From Spirochaetaceae bacterium UBA5556 (GTDB lineage Bacteria; Spirochaetota; Spirochaetia; Treponematales; Rectinemataceae), in contig DIMW01000010.1 in the NCBI GenBank assembly GCA_002425765.1, positions 1-64,000 on the forward strand: DNA of 64,000 nucleotides. The letters are read 5' to 3'. Of this stretch, positions 42,768 to 49,717 are shown piece after piece. Each line of letters starts with the position of its first letter. Positions within the stretch are counted from its first letter, which is position 1. Under the pieces are notes generated by a model, which searched no databases, was not told the DNA's origin, and worked only from the letters and a program-made list of their open reading frames with translations. The position numbers and the translations under genes are program-made.

Positions 42768-43577
42768 ATGAGTCTCATCCCCGAAAAAAAACAGAATCCC
42801 TCCGTAAAGCGTGTCATTGGCGTCGTGAGCGGCAAGGGCGGGGTCGGCAAATCGATGGTGGCCGCGCTCCTCGCCGAGTCCTTCGCCTCCCGCGGGCTTA
42901 AGGTCGGCCTTCTCGATGCGGATATCACGGGTCCCAGCATACCGCGTATGCTGGGCATCGATAGTTTCCGCGGCGAATCCGATGGAGAGCACCTCTTTCC
43001 GGTCGAAAATGAGGAGGGCATCAAGGTGCTCTCCATCAACCTTTTCAATGAAAAAGAGGACGAGCCGGTGATATGGAGGGGTCCCCTGCTCTCCAAGGCC
43101 ATCGACCAGTTCTGGTCGGACACGGTCTGGGGATATCTCGACTACCTCATCATCGACTTTCCACCCGGAACTTCGGATGTCGTGCTGACGGCCTTCCAGA
43201 CCATTCCCTTCTCCGGTATCGTCGTCGTCGCGACGCCGCAGGATTACGTGTCGATGATCGTGCGCAAATCGATCAACATGGCCTCGATGCTCAAGACGCC
43301 GGTTCTGGGCGTGGTGGAGAACATGCGCACGATGGTCTGCCCGCACTGCGGCACCGAGGTACCCCTCTTCGACGACGGGACCCAGAACGGTGCCCGGCGC
43401 ATGGGCCTGCCTCTGCTCGCAAGCTTACCCTGGAGGAAAGACCTCGCGCAGTCGCGGGCCCTCCGCTGGGCCGCGCTGAGCGATGCTGTCCGCAAGGACG
43501 CGGATGGTCTCGCGAACGAAGTGGAACTCGCGCTCGCCGCTGTGCCTATGCCCGACGGTGCAGCTTCCCAGGCATAA
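42768..43577 (+). CDS. mrp: Mrp/NBP35-family Fe-S cluster carrier ATPase
   Basis: 269 aa. P-loop deviant Walker A VVSGKGGVGKSMVAALLAE, LLDADITGPSIPRMLG, and IIDFPPGTSDVVLTAF. The C-terminal CPHCG CxxC motif bridges an Fe-S cluster between two subunits. Acts in cytoplasmic Fe-S cluster assembly or transfer. It is immediately upstream (3 bases) of the DUF134-NifX fusion. Mrp paired with NifX-like proteins is common in anaerobes, where the partners are thought to handle Fe-S or Mo-Fe-S clusters. It has its own palindrome-covered promoter. Confidence 0.92.
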   Translation: MSLIPEKKQNPSVKRVIGVVSGKGGVGKSMVAALLAESFASRGLKVGLLDADITGPSIPRMLGIDSFRGESDGEHLFPVENEEGIKVLSINLFNEKEDEPVIWRGPLLSKAIDQFWSDTVWGYLDYLIIDFPPGTSDVVLTAFQTIPFSGIVVVATPQDYVSMIVRKSINMASMLKTPVLGVVENMRTMVCPHCGTEVPLFDDGTQNGARRMGLPLLASLPWRKDLAQSRALRWAALSDAVRKDADGLANEVELALAAVPMPDGAASQA

Positions 43578-43580
43578 GGT

Positions 43581-44375
43581 ATGCCGCGCCCCTGTTGCGT
43601 TCGTCGGATCGCCTCGGAGATCCGAGCCTGCTCAATAGTTCCTTTCGCGGAGGACGCAGAGCTTGCCCAGCAACTCTTCGGTGGGGCGGACCTCGTCGCG
43701 CTCGAGCCTGACGAAATCGAGGCGCTGCGGCTCGCCGACCTCGAAAGCCTCTACCAGGAGCAGGCGGCGCGGATGATGGGCATTTCGAGGCAGACCTTCG
43801 GACGCATTCTGGAGCGAGCACATAAAAAAGTGGCCGACGCCCTCCTGAACGGCAAGGCGCTTAAAATCGAACGCGCGAAAGCCCCTTGTCTCGAGCGGCC
43901 GCCTTTCGCGACCGATTCAGAACGGGCTCCGGATATTCACAACTCAATCAAACCACAGGAGAGTAAAGACATGAAAATCGCATTCATTTCAGACGACGGG
44001 AAGACCATTTCACGACATTTTGGAAGAGCGGCATATTATGTCGTGCTCACTATCGACAACGGTAAAGTCGTGCAGAGAGAGCAGCGGCCGAAGCTTGGCC
44101 ATGGGCATTTCGCGGGACAGCACGAGGCGCATCATGACCATGACGCCAGCGGCGGGCACGGTTTCGAGCCAGGTGCCCAGGAGCGTCATGCCAGTATGGT
44201 GCAGCCGATTCTCGACTGCGAGACGCTCGTCGCGGGTGGCATGGGTGCGGGCGCGTACGCGAGCATACAGGGTGCAGGCATTACGCCGATCGTGACCGAC
44301 ATGCAGCTCATCGACGAGGCGGCCACAGCCTACGTCGCCGGTACCTTAGCAAACCACCAGGAATACCTGCACTGA
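43581..44375 (+). CDS. DUF134 HTH - NifX-like (dinitrogenase Fe-Mo cofactor domain) fusion
   Basis: 264 aa. Residues ~1-100 are DUF134: a Cys/Arg-rich start MPRPCCVRRI, then LEPDEIEALRLADLESLYQE and AARMMGISRQTFGRILERA (HTH). A linker follows. Residues ~131-264 form a NifX/NifB-C-like domain beginning MKIAFISDDGKTISRHFGRA and ending near EAATAYVAGTLANH. A His-rich insert (GHGHFAGQHEAHHDHD, about 172-187) is unusual and suggests metal binding. The ATG of residue 131 has its own AGGAG site, so a separate NifX-like product is likely. Possible metal- or cluster-sensing repressor. Confidence 0.85.
   Translation: MPRPCCVRRIASEIRACSIVPFAEDAELAQQLFGGADLVALEPDEIEALRLADLESLYQEQAARMMGISRQTFGRILERAHKKVADALLNGKALKIERAKAPCLERPPFATDSERAPDIHNSIKPQESKDMKIAFISDDGKTISRHFGRAAYYVVLTIDNGKVVQREQRPKLGHGHFAGQHEAHHDHDASGGHGFEPGAQERHASMVQPILDCETLVAGGMGAGAYASIQGAGITPIVTDMQLIDEAATAYVAGTLANHQEYLH
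43956..43973 (+). promoter_or_regulatory. internal ribosome-binding site and start within the fusion gene
   Basis: CACAGGAGAGTAAAGAC precedes an in-frame ATG at 43971, exactly at the beginning of the NifX-like domain. The spacing is near optimal. It would yield a 134-aa stand-alone NifX-like protein in addition to the 264-aa fusion. Confidence 0.65.
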
Positions 44376-44380
44376 GAAGC

Positions 44381-44406
44381 GCGGCCGGTCCGTTCTGACC
44401 GGCCGC
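44381..44406 (+). terminator. strong hairpin after the DUF134-NifX gene
   Basis: Perfect 10-bp stem GCGGCCGGTC / GACCGGCCGC with a 6-base loop, just past the stop codon. No T-tract follows, so it may stabilise the 3' end or act as a weak terminator. Confidence 0.45.
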
Positions 44407-44445
44407 CCGGATTCTACCGGCGCATAGCGTATATGAGGGCCGCGC

Positions 44446-44474
44446 ATGACAATTCCTGCGTCCGGCGCTAAAAT
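44446..44474 (+). promoter_or_regulatory. promoter for the class V aminotransferase gene
   Basis: ATGACA, 17-base spacer, TAAAAT, ending 40 bases upstream of the aminotransferase ATG. Five of six matches at each box. Confidence 0.55.
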
Positions 44475-44514
44475 GTAGAAAAGACAATACCGCAATTATG
44501 TAGAGGAGGGTGCC

Positions 44515-45681
44515 ATGAAAGGAAAGCGCCTTTTGATGATCCCCGGCCCAATCGAATTCACCGACGAAGTGCTGGGTGAAATGTCGAAACCAACATTGAG
44601 CCACGTCGATCCTCAGTTTATCGAAGAGTTTGGTCAGGCTCTCGAGAGAATGCGCGCAGTCTGGCTTGCCCCCCATGGCCAGCCCTTCGCCATCGCGGGA
44701 AGCGGCACCCTCGCCATGGAGTTCGCCGTGGCGAACATCACCGAACCGGACGACAATGTGCTCATCGTGCACACGGGCTATTTCAGCGACCGCATGGCCG
44801 AGATTTTCAGGCTCCACGGGGCAAACGTCGATATCGTGCCGGGCGCCGTCGGCGATCTTCCTGAAGTCGAGGCGGTTCGTGCCCAGCTCGAGGCAAAAAA
44901 GTATAAAACGCTCAGCATAACTCACGTCGATACGAGCACCGGTGTCCGCGCCGACGTCAAGCACCTCGCCGCCGCGGCGCGCGAAACAGGTACCCTCACC
45001 GTCGTAGACGGAGTCTGTGCGGTAGCCGGGGAGGAGCTGCGCATGGAAGAGTGGGGGGTGGACATCGCGCTCACCGCCTCGCAGAAAGCGGTTGGGGTGC
45101 CGCCGGGCCTCGCCCTCCTCGTCGCGAACGAAAAGGCCCTAGACGCCTTCAAGGCGCGCAGAACCTCCGTCCGGGCATACTACTGCGACTGGCAGTACTG
45201 GCTGCCGGTCATGCAGGCCTACGAGGCGCGAAAATCGGCGTATTTCGGCACGCCCGCGGTCAATCTCGTACGGGCCCTGAACGTGAGCCTGGGACAGATC
45301 CTGACGGAAGGGATGGACTTCCGATTCAGACGGCACACGCTCAATGCGCGCGCGTTCCGGGCAGGACTCTCGGCCATCGGGCTAAAGTACGTCCCTGTGC
45401 GCGAGGACCTCTATGCGAACACGCTGACGGCAGCATATTATCCCGAGGGTGTCGACGCGGGAGTCCTCCCCCGCATCGCCGAAGAAGGAGTCGTGCTCGC
45501 GGGCGGCCTGTATCCTTCCATCAAGACGAAGTATTTCCGCATCGGGCACATGGGCATGAGCGACACCTCGGAAATTCTCGCGACGCTCGGGGCCATAGAG
45601 CGCGGCCTGGCGAAGTCCGGCTACGCGTTCGACGCGGGAGCTGCGGTCGCCGCCGCTCAGAGCTTATACAAAAAATCATGA
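44515..45681 (+). CDS. class V aminotransferase (alanine-glyoxylate / serine-glyoxylate type)
   Basis: 388 aa. Fold type I PLP enzyme of the AGXT/SPT group: MIPGPIEFTDEVL and SHVDPQF at the N-terminus, GSGTLAMEFAVANI, THVDTSTGVRADV, VDGVCAVAGEELRM, and the PLP lysine in LTASQKAVGVPPG. The C-terminal FRIGHMGMSD is typical. Amino donor may be Ser, Ala or aspartate-type. GAGGAGGG precedes the ATG. It has its own promoter and is followed by a hairpin/T-tract at the DUF432 start. Confidence 0.9.
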   Translation: MKGKRLLMIPGPIEFTDEVLGEMSKPTLSHVDPQFIEEFGQALERMRAVWLAPHGQPFAIAGSGTLAMEFAVANITEPDDNVLIVHTGYFSDRMAEIFRLHGANVDIVPGAVGDLPEVEAVRAQLEAKKYKTLSITHVDTSTGVRADVKHLAAAARETGTLTVVDGVCAVAGEELRMEEWGVDIALTASQKAVGVPPGLALLVANEKALDAFKARRTSVRAYYCDWQYWLPVMQAYEARKSAYFGTPAVNLVRALNVSLGQILTEGMDFRFRRHTLNARAFRAGLSAIGLKYVPVREDLYANTLTAAYYPEGVDAGVLPRIAEEGVVLAGGLYPSIKTKYFRIGHMGMSDTSEILATLGAIERGLAKSGYAFDAGAAVAAAQSLYKKS

Positions 45682-45708
45682 AATTTCCTCAAAAAACTTT
45701 AAGAAGCC

Positions 45709-45748
45709 TTCCACATACGGTATGATGTATCGTATGTGGAATTTTTTT
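45709..45748 (+). terminator. terminator overlapping the DUF432 start codons
   Basis: Stem TTCCACATACG / CGTATGTGGAA (11 bp, perfect) with an 11-base loop containing ATGATG, followed by seven T. The 3' arm and T-tract encode the first codons (M-W-N-F-F) of the DUF432 ORF. It would end transcripts from the aminotransferase gene or hide the DUF432 start. Confidence 0.7.
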
Positions 45749-46585
45749 GAGCCAAACGATTCGCAGTGGTACCGCTGGAAGCTGGACGGCGCCTCGCTCT
45801 GGATGTACAGAAACGGCGAAGAATGGCGCATAGCGCTCAACACTCTGCCCTTCAAGCATCTTCAGAGCGACGCGGGAGGCCCGGAACCTGCCGATCCCCC
45901 CGAGGACATCCCGGTCTCTCTCGCGGTATCGGGGGGCAAGAAGGCCGCGCTTCGTCCCCATCCGAGTTCCATTCCCTATCTTGTCTCGGCCCGAAACGAC
46001 GTGACGATCCACCCGGGTACCGAGGCTTGGTTCACCATCGCGCTGCCGCCCGTTCTGCGCGTTGAGCTTGAGTCGGGATACGCGCTCTTTGAGGGCTCGC
46101 CATTCACCACCACCAGCACATGGTTCGGCGACAAGATGAGTGGAAATCTCTGCCTCTCTCTTCCCATCGAGCTCGACCCAGAGTGCAGAAACGAGCAGAG
46201 CGGCGCCGACAGCGCCGGGCATGCCACGAGTCTCGCGCCCTCCGTGTCCCTCGGCATGAGGGAATCCCTGGAGCGTGCCGCGCAATATCTCGCGTGCAGA
46301 TCCCTCATCCACTGCAGAATCGTCGTCAGAAACAAGTCCAAGGAGCCTCTCGACGTAAAGCGGCTGGCCATTTTCACCGACCTCATGAATGTCTACGAAA
46401 AAGAGGGCATCCTCGTCTCGGATACGGTCGTCATCACGGGGACCTCTGACGGGTCGCTTCAGACGAATATCGACGATATCGGTTCCAAAGGGCTGCATAA
46501 AATTCACACCGCGGCTAAGACCGGCATCAATGAGGTGCTCATCAGGCGTGGGGTCAGCTTTTTGCGCAACATTGCGGGGCTTTAA
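45722..46585 (+). CDS. DUF432 domain protein, partner of the MscS channel
   Basis: 287 aa. Cytoplasmic beta-rich protein of the DUF432 type, no signal peptide or TM. FTIALPPVLRVEL, FGDKMSGNLCLSLPIEL and CRIVVRNKSKEPLDVKRLAI are the most ordered parts. Function unknown. Lies 12 bases before an MscS channel gene, an association I recall for this family. No good Shine-Dalgarno is seen at 45722, and a perfect terminator-type hairpin overlaps its start. The start might be the ATG at 45734 (MWNFFEPN). Confidence 0.75.
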   Translation: MMYRMWNFFEPNDSQWYRWKLDGASLWMYRNGEEWRIALNTLPFKHLQSDAGGPEPADPPEDIPVSLAVSGGKKAALRPHPSSIPYLVSARNDVTIHPGTEAWFTIALPPVLRVELESGYALFEGSPFTTTSTWFGDKMSGNLCLSLPIELDPECRNEQSGADSAGHATSLAPSVSLGMRESLERAAQYLACRSLIHCRIVVRNKSKEPLDVKRLAIFTDLMNVYEKEGILVSDTVVITGTSDGSLQTNIDDIGSKGLHKIHTAAKTGINEVLIRRGVSFLRNIAGL

Positions 46586-46597
46586 TCGGAGGAAGGC

Positions 46598-47485
46598 ATG
46601 AATACGACAATTCTTCCTGATTTTATAAATAATCTGTTCAAGGACGCGTTCACGCCCGAATTCTGGAGAAAGGCGTTCAGTGCGATTCTCGCGGCAGTGC
46701 TCATTCTTGGCGCTTTTGGCATTTTGCAGATGATCGCAAACCGAGCCATGAAAAAAAACATGCCAGAACAAAAAGCCCAGCTCGTAAAAAAGGCAATTCA
46801 TTATCTAGGCTGGACGATCGCCATCGTTTCAGTGTTGGAGAGCATGGGTGTAAACCTCTCCGCCCTCTTAGGCGCCGCGGGCATCGCGGGCATCGCGATA
46901 GGGTTTGCCGCGCAGACATCGGTGTCGAACCTGATCAGCGGCATATTTCTCATCTCGGAAAAACCGTTCCAGATCGGCGATGTCATCCAGGTGGGCGATA
47001 TTACTGGTATCGTCATGTCGATCGATCTTCTCTCGGTCAAATTGCAGACCTTCGACAACCGTTTCGTGCGCATACCGAACGAGAGCATCATAAAGTCGAA
47101 TGTCATAAACAACACGCGCTTTCCAATCCGGAGGCTCGACGTATGGGTCGGCGTCTCGTACAACGCCAACCTAACCAAAGTCACCGAAGTGCTCAACGAT
47201 ATAGCCGCCAAGAATCTGTATGCGCTCGACAACCCAGCCCCGCTCATCTACATCGACAAGTTCGATAATTCGAGCATCAACATTCTGTTCGGCGTGTGGT
47301 TCGAGCAATCGAAGCTCGTCGATCTTCGGAATTCAATCATCATAGACATCCACACCCGGTTCGCGGAGGAAGGTATCGAAATTCCCTATCCGAAGCGGGA
47401 TGTATATATTAAAGGAATAGCCGACGCGCAAATCTCCGATCTGCGCAAAAGCGGAGGCGGGCAGAGCGCCGGTGCGAATCATTGA
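46598..47485 (+). CDS. mscS: MscS-family mechanosensitive ion channel
   Basis: 295 aa. Inner-membrane channel opened by membrane tension on osmotic downshock. Three TM helices at about residues 23-45, 65-85 and 87-110. The pore helix ALLGAAGIAGIAIGFAAQTSVSNLISG, with its Gly/Ala pattern, is clear. The beta domain is PFQIGDVIQVGDITGIVMSIDLLSVKLQTFDNRFVRIPNE. The C-terminal vestibule ends in a flexible tail. GGAGG is upstream of the ATG. Likely in an operon with DUF432. Confidence 0.94.
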   Translation: MNTTILPDFINNLFKDAFTPEFWRKAFSAILAAVLILGAFGILQMIANRAMKKNMPEQKAQLVKKAIHYLGWTIAIVSVLESMGVNLSALLGAAGIAGIAIGFAAQTSVSNLISGIFLISEKPFQIGDVIQVGDITGIVMSIDLLSVKLQTFDNRFVRIPNESIIKSNVINNTRFPIRRLDVWVGVSYNANLTKVTEVLNDIAAKNLYALDNPAPLIYIDKFDNSSINILFGVWFEQSKLVDLRNSIIIDIHTRFAEEGIEIPYPKRDVYIKGIADAQISDLRKSGGGQSAGANH

Positions 47486-47501
47486 TTGCAAGGAGCCGGA
47501 T

Positions 47502-47867
47502 ATGCAGTTCTGTTGGGTTACCATCAATGTCCATGACATGGAAAAGTCTCTCGCGTTCTATCGCGACATCGTCGGGCTACCCTTGAAGAGACAGTTTTCG
47601 CCCATGCCCGGCGACCACATCGCCTTTCTGGGATCGGGCGATACGGAAGTCGAGTTGATCCACAACGAAAAAAACGCGCCCGCGCCTTTCAGCCAGAATA
47701 TTTCTCTGGGGTTCAAGGTGGAATCGCTGGAAAAGACCATGGAAATGCTGAAAACTCACGGGATCCCGGTGCTTGCCGGCCCGTTCCAACCCAACCCGAG
47801 CGTAAAATTTTTCTATGTGCACGACCCGAACGGTCTACGCGTACAGTTTGTTCAGGACGTACACTGA
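47502..47867 (+). CDS. VOC-family (glyoxalase-like) protein
   Basis: 121 aa from ATG 47502, AAGGAG seven bases upstream. Vicinal-oxygen-chelate fold with two beta-alpha-beta-beta-beta units: VTINVHDMEKSLAFYRDIVGLPL, then GSGDTEVELIHNE, then ISLGFKVESLEKTMEMLKTHG and FFYVHDPNGLRVQFVQ. His/Glu metal-ligand candidates are present in the usual positions (VHDM, ELIHN, VHDP, QFVQ). Could be a lactoylglutathione lyase relative or a methylmalonyl-CoA-type epimerase; substrate undecided. It follows mscS by 16 bases. Confidence 0.85.
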   Translation: MQFCWVTINVHDMEKSLAFYRDIVGLPLKRQFSPMPGDHIAFLGSGDTEVELIHNEKNAPAPFSQNISLGFKVESLEKTMEMLKTHGIPVLAGPFQPNPSVKFFYVHDPNGLRVQFVQDVH

Positions 47868-48022
47868 GTGCCCGAATGCGGGAGCGCCCGGTGTAGCATC
47901 TGGTATGTAAGACTGTAACAGCCCTTTCGTGTAACATCCGGCGGCTTGGCGGGATTTTATGATAGAAGCCGTGATATGTTTTTATCATCAATAATTACAA
48001 ACCATTCTGCGGGGGATGACTG

Positions 48023-48169
48023 ATGAAACGAAAATTCAGGGCGGGATTGATAATTCTGGCTGCGATCGTCGTGCTGTTCTCCGGATGCACGATCGTGGTG
48101 ACATCCAAGGAAGCAAGAACCTCTCGCCTTCCGATCTCCCAAGCCGCGCCCCTTCGGGCGAACCGATAA
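48023..48169 (+). CDS. 48-aa small lipoprotein
   Basis: Positive N-terminus (MKRKFRAG), a hydrophobic core (LIILAAIVVLFSGC) and a lipobox with Cys at about 22, then a short basic tail. GGGGGA precedes the ATG by ~8 bases. It ends 14 bases before a PEGA-domain gene that has AAGGAG, so the two are probably co-transcribed. No known domain. The mature lipopeptide would be about 27 residues. Confidence 0.6.
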   Translation: MKRKFRAGLIILAAIVVLFSGCTIVVTSKEARTSRLPISQAAPLRANR

Positions 48170-48183
48170 AAGGAGATTAATCG

Positions 48184-48996
48184 ATGAAATTCAAAGGGAA
48201 AATCTTTTTCGCCACACTGACGATGTTCATCGCGGGCACCCTGGTCTTTGCCCAGGTCAAGGTATCTCTCACCATCCTGTGCAACACATCAGGCGCGCAG
48301 GTCTATCTCAACGACAATCTCGCGGGCTCCACGTCGCCCAATTTAACTCTTCAAGTCTTTCCGAGCACATATACGATCAGGGTCGCCAAGGCTGGATTCA
48401 ACGAGTTCAGGACAACTGTCGCTGCGGTGCAAAGCCCAATCACTATTATCGTAAATCTGAAGGAAGCCATACCACAGACTCCTTCGCCGTCGCTTCCCCC
48501 TTCCTATCAACCCGTACCTCCCCCCAGCCTGATTTCCCCATCTCCGACCGGACGGCTTTTCATCGACGCTGACATCCGCGGCGCCACAGTCTTCATCAAC
48601 GGCGCCTATGCCGGAACGACACCCTATCAGGGCGTACTGCAGCGCGGTAACTACGTAGTACGCATCTCGGCGCCCGGCTACGCTGACTATACGGACAGAG
48701 TGTTCGTAGATGGGTATACGAGGCTGAGCATTTCTCTCTCACCCCTTACCGTCGAATATGAAATAAAGCTGCCGAAAATCTTCTCGAATCATGGCAACGA
48801 CTTCGACAAACCGGGAGATAGCGAGATGCAGCTCTACATCGATGGAAACCGTCTGGAACACCTTCACGGAAGGACTACGCCGGGGAAACACATCATGACC
48901 CTGATTTACAGGAACCTGCGCCTTGAAGACGAGTTCGAGGTCTTCCCCGGGAGGCCCGTCACGATCGAGCTGTCTCTGGACGTGAAGGTCTATTGA
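48184..48996 (+). CDS. secreted protein with two PEGA domains
   Basis: 270 aa. Sec signal peptide (FFATLTMFIAGTLVFAQ, cleavage after Ala-Gln). First PEGA at ~30-95 (GAQVYLNDNLAGSTSPNLTL, YTIRVAKAGF). A Pro-rich linker (PSPSLPPSYQPVPPPS) runs from ~98-120. Second PEGA at ~124-185 (GATVFINGAYAGTTPYQGVL, YVVRISAPGY). A C-terminal beta domain follows (DSEMQLYIDGNRLEHL). PEGA modules occur in surface or cell-wall-associated proteins. Preceded by a small lipoprotein in the same orientation. Confidence 0.88.
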   Translation: MKFKGKIFFATLTMFIAGTLVFAQVKVSLTILCNTSGAQVYLNDNLAGSTSPNLTLQVFPSTYTIRVAKAGFNEFRTTVAAVQSPITIIVNLKEAIPQTPSPSLPPSYQPVPPPSLISPSPTGRLFIDADIRGATVFINGAYAGTTPYQGVLQRGNYVVRISAPGYADYTDRVFVDGYTRLSISLSPLTVEYEIKLPKIFSNHGNDFDKPGDSEMQLYIDGNRLEHLHGRTTPGKHIMTLIYRNLRLEDEFEVFPGRPVTIELSLDVKVY

Positions 48997-49024
48997 GATA
49001 TCCCGGACATGCGGCCCCGCGCTC

Positions 49025-49540
49025 CTAGGCGCGAGGCTGTTCCACGACGCGCGCCGAAACCAGCACGATATCTTCTACCGGCACATCCACGTGGGGAGGA
49101 CGCCGGGCGGTTTTCACCTTTGCCATCGCGTCGACCGCTTCCATTCCCTCGATGACTTTGCCGAACACGCAGTAGCCCGCGCCCGGCCCCGGGCCGCGGA
49201 AATCGAGCGAGCGGTTGTCGACCAGATTGATGAAGAACTGGCTCGTGGCGCTGTCGGGAGCCATGGTGCGCGCCATCGAGAGCGTGCCGCGCGCGTTCTT
49301 CGGCGCCTTCGCCGCCTCGTTGATGATGGGCGAGCGCGTCGCCTTCTGCTCCATTCCCGGCACCATGCCGCCCCCCTGCACGACGAAACCCGGGATCACC
49401 CGGTGAAAGATCGTCCCGTCGTAGAAGCCCGACTTTACGTACTCGATAAAATTCGCGGCGGTGATCGGCGCCTCGCTCTCGAAGACCTCGATGAGGATCG
49501 GCCCCTTGCTCGTTTCAAATTTCACGAACGAATTCGGCAT
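49025..49540 (-). CDS. cyclophilin-type peptidyl-prolyl cis-trans isomerase
   Basis: 171 aa. Small cytoplasmic cyclophilin: FYDGTIFHRVIPGFVVQGGG carries the active-site Arg/Phe, ATSQFFINLVDN the second segment, and YCVFGKVIEGMEAVDAM the C-terminal strand. MARTMAPDS replaces the more common MAR-x-xxPxS with little change. No signal peptide. AAGGAGAG lies before the ATG. The stop is ~28 bases from the convergent PEGA gene stop. The intergenic 49541-49717 shows nothing recognisable. Confidence 0.94.
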   Translation of the reverse strand: MPNSFVKFETSKGPILIEVFESEAPITAANFIEYVKSGFYDGTIFHRVIPGFVVQGGGMVPGMEQKATRSPIINEAAKAPKNARGTLSMARTMAPDSATSQFFINLVDNRSLDFRGPGPGAGYCVFGKVIEGMEAVDAMAKVKTARRPPHVDVPVEDIVLVSARVVEQPRA

Positions 49541-49717
49541 TTATCTCTCCTTTGAGATATTATTTCGCTTCATACGCACCATAGCGCCGGCGCGCGAGGT
49601 TCATCAACCATACGAAATCGCGAAAGGAAGGGCAAGGGAGGAAGTCGAGCCGCAAAAGAATCATGCCTCGCAAAAAACGTTTAGTGGCGGCATGAATACC
49701 TATGGTATCGTGTATTC

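Noticed and set aside
44308..44964. 218-aa minus-strand frame across the NifX/aminotransferase junction
   Set aside because: Antisense to two well-supported genes, with no ribosome-binding site or domain.
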